Shown piece by piece: positions 26,970 to 39,755 of a stretch of DNA of 64,000 bases; within the stretch, counting starts at the first letter, position 1, and every line of letters starts with the position of its first letter. The notes beneath the pieces are model-generated. The model saw nothing but the letters and a program-made list of their open reading frames with translations, had not been told where the DNA came from and made no database searches. A program made the position numbers and the translations under genes. Origin of the DNA: Skermania piniformis (lineage in GTDB: Bacteria; Actinomycetota; Actinomycetes; Mycobacteriales; Mycobacteriaceae); the NCBI RefSeq assembly GCF_019285775.1, contig NZ_CP079105.1, positions 1,550,001 to 1,614,000 of the forward strand, given 5' to 3'.

Positions 26970-27040
26970 CCCTCGCCGTGCTCAGGTAGCTCGTGCAAGC
27001 GGGCCGGAAACCTGTCGGTGGGTCGTGATGCACTAGATAT

Positions 27041-28426
27041 ATGACCGCAGCCAGTGTTTTTACTCCCGGAACCGGGTTTGGTGCTGGTTCTGCGCGGATG
27101 GTGTTGGCGGGGTTGCGGGCGGCGCGGGCCGAGGCGGAGCGGGTCGCGGTGCAGCAGGCCGAGTTGACGGTCGAGTGGTGTCGCTGGCACGCCCCGGTGG
27201 GTGACACCGAGGTGGATCGGTTCGGGGTCGGGTGGGTCACTCCGGGCGGGCCCGGTTCGCCGGAGGTCGACGAATCCGCGGTTGCCGAGCTCGCTACCGC
27301 GTTGCGGTATTCCACCGATTCGGGAATGTCGTATGTCGGGGCGGTGCTCGAAGTTTGTTACCGGTTGCCCCGACTCTGGGAACGCGTCAGGGCCGGGCAG
27401 ACACCATGGTGGCGGGCCCGGCGGATCGCCGATGCCACTATCGGCTTGTCGCCGGAAGCGGCCGCGTTCGTCGATGAGCGGCTCGCGGCGTACGCGGGGA
27501 CGGTGTCGTGGGCGCAGCTGGATCGGTTGATCGACGAAGCCCGCATCCTCGCCGACCCCGAGGCTGCGGAGCAGGAATTGAATGCCGATACCCGGAAGGT
27601 GGAGATCGACACCCGCACCGTGAGTCTGACCGGCACGGTCCGGATCGAGGGCGAACTCGATCTGCTCGACGCCCGCGATCTCGATCACGCGTTGTCCGAT
27701 ATCGCCGAGGATCTCGCCGCCTGTGGCAGCACCGATTCGCTGGATGCGCGGCGCTCGACCGCGTTGGGTGAACTCGCCCGCCGGCAACCCGGATTGCCGT
27801 TCGACGCACCAGAACCCACACCGGCTGCGTTGGATCGCCGCGCCCCGCGTGATGTTCAGTTGCATGTACATATCAGCGCTGATCAGCTCACCGGTTCCGG
27901 TGGCCCCCTGGGCCGGGTCGACTCTTCGTCACCGACCCCGGCGAGTATCGAGGCGATCCGTGCTTGGTGTGGCAGCCCGGACGCGAAGGTGACGGTGCGT
28001 CCGGTGCTGGACCTGGCCGAACACGTCCAGACCGATGCGTATCAGATTCCGGACCGGCTCCGCGAACAGGTCGTGCAGACCAGCAGCACCTGCATCTTCC
28101 CCTACTGCAACCGCCCCGCCCGTGGCTGCGACCTCGACCACACCCACCCGCATGACCAGGGCGGACCCACCAGCAGCGACAACCTCGCCCCACTCTGCCG
28201 AAAACACCACCGGCTCAAAGGAAACCGCGGCTGGCACTACCAACGGCACACCCCCGGTGCTTATCTCTGGACCACCCCGGCCGGCGGGACCTATTTACGC
28301 GACGGCACCGGCACCACCGACCTCACCCCACCCGGCAAACCCCCACCCCGGCCACCGGATTCCCCGATGCTCCATCGAGCGGGTCGGCCGCCGCCCGCAC
28401 CGGACGACGAAGCACCACCCTTCTGA
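27041..28426 (+). CDS. 13E12 repeat family protein: DUF222 plus HNH endonuclease domain
   Basis: A 461-residue protein with an N-terminal helical DUF222 region and a C-terminal HNH nuclease domain near residues 348-390: CIFPYCNRPARGCDLDHTHP, then NLAPLCRKHHRLK. These carry the two CxxC/CxxH zinc pairs and the catalytic His. A proline-rich tail follows. The family is multicopy in mycobacteria and nocardiae. In M. tuberculosis a REP13E12 copy lies beside bioB and hosts prophage phiRv1 (from memory). Here it follows the bioB operon, where I recall the lipase gene Rv1592c in M. tuberculosis. The coding strand changes from G-rich to C-rich after about 28060. Confidence 0.9.
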   Translation: MTAASVFTPGTGFGAGSARMVLAGLRAARAEAERVAVQQAELTVEWCRWHAPVGDTEVDRFGVGWVTPGGPGSPEVDESAVAELATALRYSTDSGMSYVGAVLEVCYRLPRLWERVRAGQTPWWRARRIADATIGLSPEAAAFVDERLAAYAGTVSWAQLDRLIDEARILADPEAAEQELNADTRKVEIDTRTVSLTGTVRIEGELDLLDARDLDHALSDIAEDLAACGSTDSLDARRSTALGELARRQPGLPFDAPEPTPAALDRRAPRDVQLHVHISADQLTGSGGPLGRVDSSSPTPASIEAIRAWCGSPDAKVTVRPVLDLAEHVQTDAYQIPDRLREQVVQTSSTCIFPYCNRPARGCDLDHTHPHDQGGPTSSDNLAPLCRKHHRLKGNRGWHYQRHTPGAYLWTTPAGGTYLRDGTGTTDLTPPGKPPPRPPDSPMLHRAGRPPPAPDDEAPPF

Positions 28427-28522
28427 ATCAGCCCGACACCGGCACCCCACCCCACCCGGCGGGGCCACCGGCAGGTCCAGGAGCGGGCGGGGGAGTGGCA
28501 CCTGTCGTCACCAGCGGCGGGA

Positions 28523-29224
28523 TCAGCCGGGTGGGCGCAGCGCCGCGAACTCGTCGGTGACTCGCAGGCTGGAGTCGGTGAACCGGTACATGGTTGCCGG
28601 TCGGCCGCCGGTCGGCCCGGGTGGCGCGGTGTCGCCGGTGGGTGAAAGCACCTTGCGCCGGTTCAACACCCGTTGCAGATTTGTCGAATCTACGTCGTAA
28701 CCCAGTGCGGCGCGATAGATCTCGCGTAGTTCGGACATGGTGAAAACGGGGGGTGCCAGGCCGAATGCGATGTTGGTGTACGACAGCTTTGCCGCCAGCC
28801 GCGCGCGTGCTTCGGCTACCAGCACGCCGTGATCGAAGGACGTGGGTGGGAGGGCGGCGACCGAGTGCCACGAGGTGTCGGTGGGTAGGCGCGGATCGGT
28901 CGTGGCGGGGACCAGTCCGAGGAACGCCGACGCGATTCGGCGCTCGCCCGGCACGCGATCCGGATCGCTGAACACCGACAGCTGTTCCAGATGTGATACC
29001 TCACAGACATCGACCTTCTCCGCCAGTTGCCGACGAGCCGACGTCTCGATGTCTTCGTCGTCGCAGACCCTCCCGCCGGGTAGCGCCCAGGTGCCACGCT
29101 CCGGGTCGAGCGCACGTTGCCAGAGCAGTACGGCCAGTTCCGGCCGGCCGGCGGAGGTGGTCCGCAGCTGTCGTACTTGAAACACGGCGGCCAAGGACTC
29201 GTGGACGGTGCTACGATAGGGCAC
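28523..29224 (-). CDS. nrtR: NrtR-type Nudix-related regulator of NAD synthesis
   Basis: A 233-residue protein: N-terminal Nudix-like domain (residues ~10-145) and C-terminal winged helix ([25 protein letters not shown] and RPATMYRFT). The Nudix box is degenerate: [20 protein letters not shown] has Gln for the first catalytic Glu and EK for EE, consistent with a ligand-sensing (ADP-ribose or NAD) domain that has lost hydrolase activity. It is divergent from nadABC, as Rv1593c is in M. tuberculosis. GTG at 29224 abuts a perfect palindrome, so it probably also represses itself. Confidence 0.88.
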   Translation of the reverse strand: MPYRSTVHESLAAVFQVRQLRTTSAGRPELAVLLWQRALDPERGTWALPGGRVCDDEDIETSARRQLAEKVDVCEVSHLEQLSVFSDPDRVPGERRIASAFLGLVPATTDPRLPTDTSWHSVAALPPTSFDHGVLVAEARARLAAKLSYTNIAFGLAPPVFTMSELREIYRAALGYDVDSTNLQRVLNRRKVLSPTGDTAPPGPTGGRPATMYRFTDSSLRVTDEFAALRPPG

Positions 29225-29247
29225 GTTTTCGATTCTAAGTCGAAAAC
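29225..29247. promoter_or_regulatory. NrtR operator between nrtR and nadA
   Basis: GTTTTCGA at 29225-29232 and TCGAAAAC at 29240-29247 form a perfect 8-bp inverted repeat with a 7-base AT-rich spacer (TTCTAAG). It touches the nrtR start codon on one side and lies ~40 bases before the nadA start on the other. Binding by NrtR is inferred from adjacency and dyad symmetry. Confidence 0.85.
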
Positions 29248-29288
29248 CACACCGAGTTCAACCGGTGCCGAGCGTAAAGGAGCCGACC

Positions 29289-30332
29289 ATGGCCACAACC
29301 GCACTTGCGGAGCGCGTGCACGACGGTCCGGCTGGTTACAGCGGAGTGTTCCCGGACGCCGAATGGGCCGCCGAGATCGCCCGGCTGGCAGCCGAGCGCA
29401 ACGCGACGATCCTCGCGCACAACTATCAGTTACCCGAGATCCAGGACATCGCCGACCACGTGGGCGACTCGCTGGCGCTCTCGCGGATCGCGGCCGACGT
29501 GGACGCGGAAACAATCGTGTTCTGCGGCGTGCACTTCATGGCGGAGACCGCGAAGATCCTCAGTCCGGCCAAGACCGTGCTGATCCCGGACGCTCGGGCC
29601 GGCTGCTCGCTGGCCGATTCGATCACCGCCGACGAGCTGCGCGCCTGGCGCGCCGAATACCCGGACGCGGTCGTGGTGTCGTATGTGAATACCACCGCTG
29701 AGGTGAAGGCGCTCACCGACATCTGCTGCACCTCGTCCAACGCCGTGGAAGTGGTGGAGTCGGTCGATCCCGCCCGGGACGTGCTCTTCCTGCCGGACCA
29801 GTTTCTCGGCGCGCACGTGAAACGCCGGACCGGGCGGGAGAATCTGCACATCTGGGCCGGTGAGTGCCACGTGCACGCGGCGATCAACGGTGACGAGCTG
29901 ACCGCGCAGGCGCGTAGCCACCCCGATGCCGAGCTTTTCGTGCATCCCGAATGCGGCTGCGCGACGTCGGCGCTGTATCTCGCGGGGGAGGGCGCGTTTC
30001 CGGCGGACCGGGTGCACATCCTTTCCACCGGCGGCATGATCACCGAGGCGCGGAGCCTGCGGAGCGCCGTGGGCGCGCCGACCAAGCAGGTGCTCGTGGC
30101 CACCGAGATCGGGATGCTGCATCAGCTACGCAAGGCGGCGCCCGGTATCGACTTCGAGGCGGTGAACGACCGGGCTTCCTGCAAGTACATGAAGATGATC
30201 ACTCCTGCGGCGTTGCTCCGGTGCCTGGTCGAGGGACGGGACGAGGTGCATGTCGACGCCGACGTCGCTGCCCGTGCGCGCTCGTCGGTGCAGCGGATGA
30301 TCGAGATCGGTACGCCGGGCGGCGGCGAGTGA
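29289..30332 (+). CDS. nadA: Quinolinate synthase A
   Basis: Condenses iminoaspartate with dihydroxyacetone phosphate to quinolinate; a [4Fe-4S] enzyme of de novo NAD synthesis. It is 347 residues. The cluster cysteines are recognisable in CGVHFMAE (Cys79), GECHVHAAI (Cys193) and SCKYMK near the C-terminus. [21 protein letters not shown] and HPECGC are also conserved. The ATG at 29289 is preceded by AAAGGAG with a six-base spacer, one of the clearest ribosome-binding sites in the window; this rules out the GTG-type extension upstream. The stop overlaps the nadB GTG. Confidence 0.96.
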   Translation: MATTALAERVHDGPAGYSGVFPDAEWAAEIARLAAERNATILAHNYQLPEIQDIADHVGDSLALSRIAADVDAETIVFCGVHFMAETAKILSPAKTVLIPDARAGCSLADSITADELRAWRAEYPDAVVVSYVNTTAEVKALTDICCTSSNAVEVVESVDPARDVLFLPDQFLGAHVKRRTGRENLHIWAGECHVHAAINGDELTAQARSHPDAELFVHPECGCATSALYLAGEGAFPADRVHILSTGGMITEARSLRSAVGAPTKQVLVATEIGMLHQLRKAAPGIDFEAVNDRASCKYMKMITPAALLRCLVEGRDEVHVDADVAARARSSVQRMIEIGTPGGGE

Positions 30333-31879
30333 CCGACTGGGAAGAGCACGCGGATCTGGTGGTCGTGGGTGGCGGAGTCGCCGGGTTGACGGCGGCGCGG
30401 GCCGCGTCCCGCCGCGGCCTGCGCGTGTTGACGATCAGCAAGGGCGGGCCCACCGACACGTCGACCCAGTACGCGCAGGGCGGCATCGCGGTGGTGGCGC
30501 CGGTCGGCGATTCGGTCGACTCCCACGTCCACGACACCGTGGAAGCCGGTGCCGGGCTGTGTGATCCGGTGGCGGTGCGCTCGATCGTGGCGGACGGGCA
30601 GACGGCGGTCGCTGCGCTTACCGATCTCGGCGCGGTGTTCGATCTCGGCCGGGACGGGGCGGTGTCGCGGACCCGAGAGGGCGGACACAGCGCGCGGCGG
30701 ATCATCCACGCCGGCGGGGACGCGACCGGTGCCGAGGTTCAGCGGGCACTCAACGCGGCCGGGTTACCCACTCTGTTCGGTGTGGCCGCAGCCCGGATCG
30801 TCACCGGTCCGACCGGGGTGCAGGGGCTCGTCGTGCTGTCGGCCAACGGATCCGGTGTGGTGCACAGCCCGGCCGTCTTGCTGGCTACCGGCGGGCTGGG
30901 GCAGCTGTATGCGTGTAGCACCAACCCGCCGGGCGCGACCGCCGACGGCGTGGCGCTGGCGCTGCACGCCGGGGCGGCGGTGGCCGACCTGGAGTTCGTC
31001 CAGTTCCACCCGACGGTGCTCTTCACCCCCGACGGCGTCGGCCGGCGGCCGCTGATCAGCGAGGCAGTGCGCGGCGAGGGCGCGAAATTGGTCGACGCCG
31101 AAGGGAATTCGGTCACCGCGGGGGTGCATCCGCGGGGTGATCTGGCGCCGCGGGACGTGGTGAGCAAGGCGATCGCGGCGCGGATGCGGGCACTGGGCAC
31201 CGACCACGTCCTGTTGGACGCCCGCGGCGTGGACGATTTCGCCCGGCGTTTCCCGACCATCACCGCGTCCTGTCGGGCGGCCGGCATCGATCCGGCGCAT
31301 CAGCTGATTCCGGTCGCGCCGGCCGCGCATTACCAGTGCGGCGGCGTGGTCACCGACACCGCCGGACGGACCGAGGTAGCGGGACTGTTCGCGGCCGGCG
31401 AGGTGGCCCGCACCGGGCTGCACGGCGCGAACCGGCTCGCCTCCAACAGCCTGCTGGAGGGTTTGGTCGTCGGTGAACGTGCCGGGATCGCCGCGAGCGA
31501 TCGACGCGGGATACCGGCCGAGGTCACCGACGCCACCGTTCCCGCGCGCCCGCGGCTGGACCGCGCGGCCGTGCAGGCGACGATGACCGCCGACGCGTCG
31601 GTGGTCCGGGACCGCAGCGGCCTCGCCGACGGACAACAGCGGTTGGCCGCCGGAGTCGAGCGGGTCAGCACCTGCCTCGCCGACCTGGAAGACGCTGCGC
31701 TCACCACGGCCGCGCGGGCGTTGCTGTCGGCGGCCGCAGCGCGCACGGAAAGTCGTGGTACACACACGCGGTCGGACTATCCGGAGCTCGACTCGGCGCA
31801 GCAGCGCAGCACCCTGATCCGGATGAACCCGGGCGCGGAGTTGTACCCGGCCGGCACGCTGGCGGAGGTGGCGCGATGA
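30329..31879 (+). CDS. nadB: L-aspartate oxidase
   Basis: FAD-dependent oxidation of L-aspartate to iminoaspartate, the substrate of NadA. It is 516 residues. FAD motif [16 protein letters not shown] near residue 10; [28 protein letters not shown] and the catalytic region around [13 protein letters not shown]-terminal [20 protein letters not shown]. The GTG at 30329 overlaps the nadA stop (GTGA) and the TGA overlaps the nadC ATG, so the three genes form a tightly coupled operon. A longer upstream open frame is antisense-like shadow within nadA. Confidence 0.95.
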   Translation: MTDWEEHADLVVVGGGVAGLTAARAASRRGLRVLTISKGGPTDTSTQYAQGGIAVVAPVGDSVDSHVHDTVEAGAGLCDPVAVRSIVADGQTAVAALTDLGAVFDLGRDGAVSRTREGGHSARRIIHAGGDATGAEVQRALNAAGLPTLFGVAAARIVTGPTGVQGLVVLSANGSGVVHSPAVLLATGGLGQLYACSTNPPGATADGVALALHAGAAVADLEFVQFHPTVLFTPDGVGRRPLISEAVRGEGAKLVDAEGNSVTAGVHPRGDLAPRDVVSKAIAARMRALGTDHVLLDARGVDDFARRFPTITASCRAAGIDPAHQLIPVAPAAHYQCGGVVTDTAGRTEVAGLFAAGEVARTGLHGANRLASNSLLEGLVVGERAGIAASDRRGIPAEVTDATVPARPRLDRAAVQATMTADASVVRDRSGLADGQQRLAAGVERVSTCLADLEDAALTTAARALLSAAAARTESRGTHTRSDYPELDSAQQRSTLIRMNPGAELYPAGTLAEVAR

Positions 31880-32736
31880 GTCTGGACCCGGGACTCGATC
31901 GGGATGAGGTGCTGCGGGTGATCCGTGCCGGACTCGACGAGGATCTGCGCTACGGACCGGATGTGACCTCGCTCGCGACGGTGCCGGCGGCCGCGGTGGC
32001 GGATGCCGCCGTGGTCTCGCGGCAGCCGGGGACCGTCGCCGGGATCGACGTGGGTGTGCTGGTGTTCGACGAGGTGATCGGCGCCGGGAACTACGAGATT
32101 CTGCAGCGGGTCGCCGACGGCAGCCGAGTCGAGCCCGGCGACGCGGTGCTCACCGTGCGCGCACCGACCCGGTTGTTGCTGACCGCCGAGCGGACCATGC
32201 TGAACCTGGTCTGTCATCTGTCCGGCATCGCCACCGCCACGGCGGCGTGGGTTGCGGCAGTCGCCGGCACCGACTGCCGGATCCGGGACACCCGCAAGAC
32301 CCTGCCCGGCTTGCGCGCGTTGGAGAAATATGCGGTGCGAGCCGGCGGCGGGGTGAATCACCGGATGGGTCTGGGCGACGCCGCGCTGATCAAGGACAAC
32401 CATGTCGTCGCGGCCGGGTCGGTCGTGGCGGCGCTGCACGCGGTTCGGGCGCTGCGACCCGGTATCGCCTGCGAGGTAGAGGTGGACAGCCTGGACCAGC
32501 TGGACGCGGTGCTCGCCGAGAACGTCGAACTGGTGCTGCTGGACAACTTTCCGCTCTGGCGGACCCAGGCCGCGGTACAACGGCGCAACGTGACGGCACC
32601 GCAGACGCGGCTGGAATCGTCCGGCGGATTGTCGCTGGACGTCGCCGCCGACTATGCCGGCACCGGCGTCGACTACCTCGCGGTCGGCGCCCTCACGCAC
32701 AGCGTGCGGGTACTCGATCTCGGCCTCGACATGTGA
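31876..32736 (+). CDS. nadC: Nicotinate-nucleotide pyrophosphorylase (carboxylating)
   Basis: Converts quinolinate and PRPP to nicotinate mononucleotide, completing the nadABC route. It is 286 residues. Conserved RDTRKTLPGLRALEKYAV, the GGGVNHRMGLGDAALIKDNH active-site stretch, EVEVDSLDQ and LESSGGLSLD are all present. ATG at 31876 overlaps the nadB stop. It ends the operon; no strong terminator follows, and a small membrane-protein gene on the same strand starts 59 bases downstream. Confidence 0.96.
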   Translation: MSLDPGLDRDEVLRVIRAGLDEDLRYGPDVTSLATVPAAAVADAAVVSRQPGTVAGIDVGVLVFDEVIGAGNYEILQRVADGSRVEPGDAVLTVRAPTRLLLTAERTMLNLVCHLSGIATATAAWVAAVAGTDCRIRDTRKTLPGLRALEKYAVRAGGGVNHRMGLGDAALIKDNHVVAAGSVVAALHAVRALRPGIACEVEVDSLDQLDAVLAENVELVLLDNFPLWRTQAAVQRRNVTAPQTRLESSGGLSLDVAADYAGTGVDYLAVGALTHSVRVLDLGLDM

Positions 32737-32795
32737 TGCCACGACACGCCGCCGCGACACGCTAACGAAGATCGTTTTCGCGGCGAGGTGCCAGC

Positions 32796-33020
32796 ATGAC
32801 CAACCAGCCGCCGGATTCCCCGCACCAGATGTTCGCCGGCTATCCCCGGCCGCCCGGCGGGCCGCAGTACTACCGGTCGGTCCAGGAGGACGTGGTCATC
32901 GAGACGATGTACCGCGGTGGTGTCAACCACGTGCTCCACATCCTGCTCGCTTTGCTCACCTGCGGCTTCTGGTTACCCATCTACCTCCTCATGTGGCTGA
33001 TCCGAAGCGACGGACGGTAA
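32796..33020 (+). CDS. Small membrane protein
   Basis: 74 residues: a proline/glutamine-rich N-terminus (PPDSPHQMFAGYPRPPGG) and one C-terminal hydrophobic stretch interrupted by Cys-Gly (HILLALLTCGFWLPIYLLMWLI). The end is positively charged. The LLTCGFWLP core recurs in many small actinobacterial membrane proteins of unknown role. ATG at 32796 follows GCGAGGTG. It ends eight bases before the stop of the convergent DUF305 gene. Confidence 0.72.
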   Translation: MTNQPPDSPHQMFAGYPRPPGGPQYYRSVQEDVVIETMYRGGVNHVLHILLALLTCGFWLPIYLLMWLIRSDGR

Positions 33021-33028
33021 CCCCGCGG

Positions 33029-33664
33029 TCAGCTGCCGGCCAGCAGCGTGTTCATCAGGTCGATCTCGGACTGCTGGGCGGTGATGATCTGCTCGGCGAG
33101 CTGTTTGGTGTCCGGGTTCCGGCCCTCGGCAAGTTCGGCGTTCGCCATCTCGACGGCACCTTGATGATGGGCGATCATCATCGTCAGGAACATCGTGTCG
33201 AAGGTGCTGCCACTCGCCGCGGCGAGGTCGGTCATCTGCTGGTTCGACATCATCCCGGCGTGTCCGTCCATCGCGGACATCGCTGTGGTCGGTGCGGGTT
33301 GCCCGAAACTCTGCAACAGCGCAGCGATCTGGTCCATCTCGGGTTGCTGGGCCTGCTCGATGGATGTGGCGAGTTCGCGTATCCGGGGGTTCTGCGAGCG
33401 CTCCGGAACCAGCTCCGCCATCGCCACCGCTTGTGCGTGGTGCGGGTACATGCCCGCCAAGAAGGTCACATCGGCTTGATCGAAGTCGTCGCGTTGCGCC
33501 GCAGCGGCGGCGGATGAGGTCACGCTGTGTGATTCGGCAGCATGCTGACTGCTGGTGGAATCGGAGCTGCGGTTGGACTCGTCGGCGGCACAGCCCACCG
33601 CGCTCAGCAGAGCTGCAGCGCCGATCGCGGCGGTCAGCAGTCGGGTCCGGGTCGGGTACGACAC
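33029..33664 (-). CDS. DUF305 lipoprotein
   Basis: A 211-residue exported lipoprotein. The signal peptide has lipobox SAVGC (Cys25), followed by a Ser/His-rich linker. Two DUF305 repeats carry the His pairs MYPHHAQAVAMA near residue 72 and MMIAHHQGAVEMA near residue 167, plus a Met/His cluster (MDGHAGMMSNQQM). Such Met/His patterns suggest copper or another soft metal, but binding is not shown. GTG at 33664 is supported by GAGGAG five bases upstream; that site directly abuts a 12-base poly-C/G tract. It is preceded on the same strand by a DUF6153-like gene, a frequent partner. Confidence 0.88.
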   Translation of the reverse strand: MSYPTRTRLLTAAIGAAALLSAVGCAADESNRSSDSTSSQHAAESHSVTSSAAAAAQRDDFDQADVTFLAGMYPHHAQAVAMAELVPERSQNPRIRELATSIEQAQQPEMDQIAALLQSFGQPAPTTAMSAMDGHAGMMSNQQMTDLAAASGSTFDTMFLTMMIAHHQGAVEMANAELAEGRNPDTKQLAEQIITAQQSEIDLMNTLLAGS

Positions 33665-33675
33665 AAGGTCTCCTC

Positions 33676-33701
33676 GGGGGGGGGGGGAGAGAGAGAGAGA
33701 A
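33676..33701. repeat. G12 homopolymer followed by (AG)6
   Basis: Twelve G residues (33676-33687) followed by six AG dinucleotides and AA on the plus strand. In the transcribed (minus) strand this reads TT(CT)6 then C12, immediately before the GAGGAG ribosome-binding site of the DUF305 gene. Such tracts are slippage-prone; the length given here could vary between clones or be a sequencing artefact. Confidence 0.9.
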
Positions 33702-33736
33702 GTCGGCGGTTGCGCCGGATCGGCGCCGCGACACCA

Positions 33737-37314
<3,578 letters not shown>

Positions 37315-37318
<4 letters not shown>

Positions 37319-37947
37319 AACCTGCTGTCGCGCTGCTCGACTACGGCTCGGGGAACCTGCACTCGGCGCGGCGCGCGTTGGCCCGGGTCGGTGCCGATGT
37401 CACCGTCACCGACGACCATCGGATCGCGCTGGCCGCGGACGGGCTGGTCGTGCCCGGCGTCGGTGCATTCGCGGCGTGCATGGCCGGACTGGCGGCGGTG
37501 CACGGACCACGGATCATCGGGCAGCGGCTGGCCGGTGGCCGGCCGGTGCTGGGCATCTGCGTCGGGATGCAGGTGCTGTTCGAGCGCGGGGTGGAGTTCG
37601 GCGTGACCACCGAAGGCTGCGGCGAGTGGCCGGGCGTGGTGGAGCGGTTGGCCGCGCCGGTGCTACCGCACATGGGGTGGAACACCGTGGCGGCGGCGGC
37701 GGACAGCGTGCTGTTCGCCGGCATCGATCCGGACACCCGGTTCTACTTCGTGCACTCCTACGCCGCGCGCACCTGGTCGATGCCGCCGTCGCAGGTGCTC
37801 GCGCCGGCCGCCTTGACCTGGGCCGAGCACGGTGAGCCGTTCCTCGCCGCGGTGGAGAACGGTGCGTTGTCGGCGACCCAGTTCCATCCGGAGAAGTCCG
37901 GTGACGCGGGCGCCGAGCTGCTTCGGAACTGGCTGAAGGTGGTGTAG
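37315..37947 (+). CDS. hisH: Imidazole glycerol phosphate synthase, glutaminase subunit
   Basis: Supplies ammonia from glutamine to HisF. It is 210 residues and a class I glutamine amidotransferase with the nucleophile Cys in [12 protein letters not shown] near residue 82. The His/Glu pair is in [13 protein letters not shown] near the C-terminus. [12 protein letters not shown] starts the protein. GTG at 37315 overlaps the hisB stop. It acts in a complex with HisF, encoded three genes downstream. Confidence 0.96.
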
Positions 37948-38196
37948 ATGAGCTCGAACGATCGACCCGCCCGGTTGTCCTACACCAAGCTGGCCGGGTT
38001 CTCGCTGGGGGCAGCCGCTGCGGTGTTGATGCTCACCACGGCGATCATCGGGGTATTGCATCCCGGACCGGTCGTCGCGTTGGTGATCGCCCTGGCCGGT
38101 GTGGTGGGCGCGGTGGGCGCGCTGGGTGTCGTGGCCACCCGGCTCACCCGGGCGGCGCACGGACCGGATCCCGGTAGCGGCCGGGCCGCCGAGTAG
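37948..38196 (+). CDS. Small two-helix membrane protein within the his operon
   Basis: 82 residues with two hydrophobic helices (FSLGAAAAVLMLTTAIIGVL and VALVIALAGVVGAVGALGVVA), a basic N-terminus (RPARLSYTKLAG) and a charged C-terminus. ATG at 37948 directly follows the hisH stop with no gap, so it is translated from the his mRNA. No recognised domain; not a histidine enzyme. A conserved small membrane gene at this site is known in related genera, but its function is unknown. Confidence 0.7.
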   Translation: MSSNDRPARLSYTKLAGFSLGAAAAVLMLTTAIIGVLHPGPVVALVIALAGVVGAVGALGVVATRLTRAAHGPDPGSGRAAE

Positions 38197-38208
38197 GGTC
38201 GCAACGTG
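38194..38208 (+). promoter_or_regulatory. Possible internal leaderless promoter for hisA
   Basis: TAGGGT at 38194-38199, overlapping the stop of the small membrane gene, is followed by six bases and the hisA GTG at 38206. The geometry is the same as at hisD and miaB, and no strong ribosome-binding site is seen here. Confidence 0.35.
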
Positions 38209-38937
38209 AGCCTGCTGCTGCTGCCCGCTGTCGATGTCGCCAACGGTGAGGCGGTGCGCCTCGTCCAGGGCGCTGCCGGCAGCGAGACGAGTTACGGTTC
38301 GCCCCGCGAGGCTGCGTTGGCCTGGCAGCGCGACGGTGCCGAGTGGGTCCACCTGGTGGATCTCGACGCCGCCTTCGGCCGCGGCTCCAATCGGGAGTTG
38401 CTGGCCGAGGTCGTCGGTGAGCTGGATGTCGCGGTGGAGTTGTCCGGGGGCATTCGCGACGACGACTCGCTTGCCGCAGCTTTGGCCACCGGTTGCGCTC
38501 GAGTGAATCTGGGCACTGCCGCGCTGGAGGATCCGCAATGGTGCGCCAAGGTCGTCGCCGAGCACGGGGACCGGATCGCGATCGGTCTGGACGTGCGGAT
38601 CGTCGACGGAGCGCATCGACTGCGCGGCCGGGGCTGGGTCAGCGACGGTGGCGATCTCTGGGAAGTGCTCGACCGGCTGGACCGGGACGGCTGCACCCGC
38701 TACGTGGTCACCGACGTCGGCCGCGACGGCATGTTGAACGGACCGAACCTGGATTTGCTGCGCGCGGTGTGTGGCGCCACCGATGCCCCGGTGATCGCCT
38801 CGGGCGGGGTGTCGACGCTCGCCGACCTGACCGCACTGGCCGAGCTCACCGACCTCGGGGTGGAAGGCGCGATCGTCGGGAAAGCGCTCTACGCAGGCCG
38901 ATTCACGCTGCGGGACGCGCTCGCAGCGGTGCGGTAG
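38206..38937 (+). CDS. hisA: Phosphoribosyl isomerase (HisA/PriA)
   Basis: A (beta-alpha)8 isomerase converting ProFAR to PRFAR. In actinobacteria lacking trpF the same enzyme (PriA) also isomerises PRA in tryptophan synthesis; whether trpF exists elsewhere in this genome is unknown. It is 243 residues. [17 protein letters not shown] with the first catalytic Asp, [19 protein letters not shown], and [16 protein letters not shown] with the second Asp are intact. GTG at 38206. Bifunctionality is inferred from the lineage. Confidence 0.94.
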   Translation: MSLLLLPAVDVANGEAVRLVQGAAGSETSYGSPREAALAWQRDGAEWVHLVDLDAAFGRGSNRELLAEVVGELDVAVELSGGIRDDDSLAAALATGCARVNLGTAALEDPQWCAKVVAEHGDRIAIGLDVRIVDGAHRLRGRGWVSDGGDLWEVLDRLDRDGCTRYVVTDVGRDGMLNGPNLDLLRAVCGATDAPVIASGGVSTLADLTALAELTDLGVEGAIVGKALYAGRFTLRDALAAVR

Positions 38938-38939
38938 CC

Positions 38940-39755
38940 GTGCCGGTGCGCCCGCAGGAGCTGCTGCGGATCGCCGCGCGCGTTCTCGACGACGCTGCCC
39001 CGCGGTTCGTCGAGGGTGTCGGGGCGCCCAAGGCAGTCGTGAAGGGTCACGGCGATTTCGCGACCGAGCTCGATCTGGAACTGGAACGGCGGATCGCCGC
39101 GGAGCTGCGGGCCCGCACCGGGATCGATGTACACGGTGAAGAGTTCGGCGGGCCGCCGCTCGACACCGGCGTCGTCTGGGTGCTCGATCCGATCGACGGA
39201 ACCTACAACTACGCCGCGGGGTTGCCGCTGGCCGGGATGTTGCTCGGGTTGGTCGTCGACGGCCGGCCCGCTGCCGGACTGATCTGGTTGCCGTTGCTGA
39301 ACCTGCGGTACGCGGCGACCGCCGACGGGCCGGTCTGTTGTAACGATGTCGAGCTGCCCCGATTGGGTGGTGCCACGCTCGCCGACACCATGATCGGATT
39401 CGGCGCGTTCAACGTCGACGGTCCGGGCCGGAACGTGGGGACGGCGCGGGAATCGGTGTCCGGGCAGCGCCGGTTCGCCATCCTGGGCGCCTTGAGCCGG
39501 GTGTCCGGCCGGGTCCGCATGCAGGGTTCCACCGGCGTCGACCTGGCCTTCGTCGCCGCCGGTGTGCTCGGCGGTGCGGTGGTGTTCGGGCACCATCCGT
39601 GGGACAACGTGCCCGGGATCGCCCTGGTTCGGGCGGCCGGCGGCGTGGTCACCGACCTGGCCGGTGCGCCGTGGACACTCACCTCCGGGTCGGTGTTGGC
39701 GGCCGCGCCCGGCGTGCATGCCGAACTCGTCGAGCTGATCCGGGGGTGCGCGTGA
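38940..39755 (+). CDS. impA: Inositol-monophosphatase family phosphatase (ImpA-like)
   Basis: A 271-residue member of the Mg-dependent, Li-sensitive phosphatase family. The metal-binding motifs are [18 protein letters not shown] and [17 protein letters not shown], with the late [19 protein letters not shown] in place of the usual WD pair. It sits between hisA and hisF as Rv1604 (impA) does. Actinobacterial histidinol-phosphate phosphatases (HisN) belong to this superfamily, and no other phosphatase is in the his cluster, so it may supply that activity; inositol phosphate is the alternative substrate. GTG at 38940; stop overlaps hisF. Confidence 0.88.
   Translation: MPVRPQELLRIAARVLDDAAPRFVEGVGAPKAVVKGHGDFATELDLELERRIAAELRARTGIDVHGEEFGGPPLDTGVVWVLDPIDGTYNYAAGLPLAGMLLGLVVDGRPAAGLIWLPLLNLRYAATADGPVCCNDVELPRLGGATLADTMIGFGAFNVDGPGRNVGTARESVSGQRRFAILGALSRVSGRVRMQGSTGVDLAFVAAGVLGGAVVFGHHPWDNVPGIALVRAAGGVVTDLAGAPWTLTSGSVLAAAPGVHAELVELIRGCA

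Noticed and set aside
27041-28426. Transposon or prophage around the 13E12 gene
   Set aside because: No transposase, integrase, flanking direct repeats or phage genes; only the DUF222-HNH gene itself is present.
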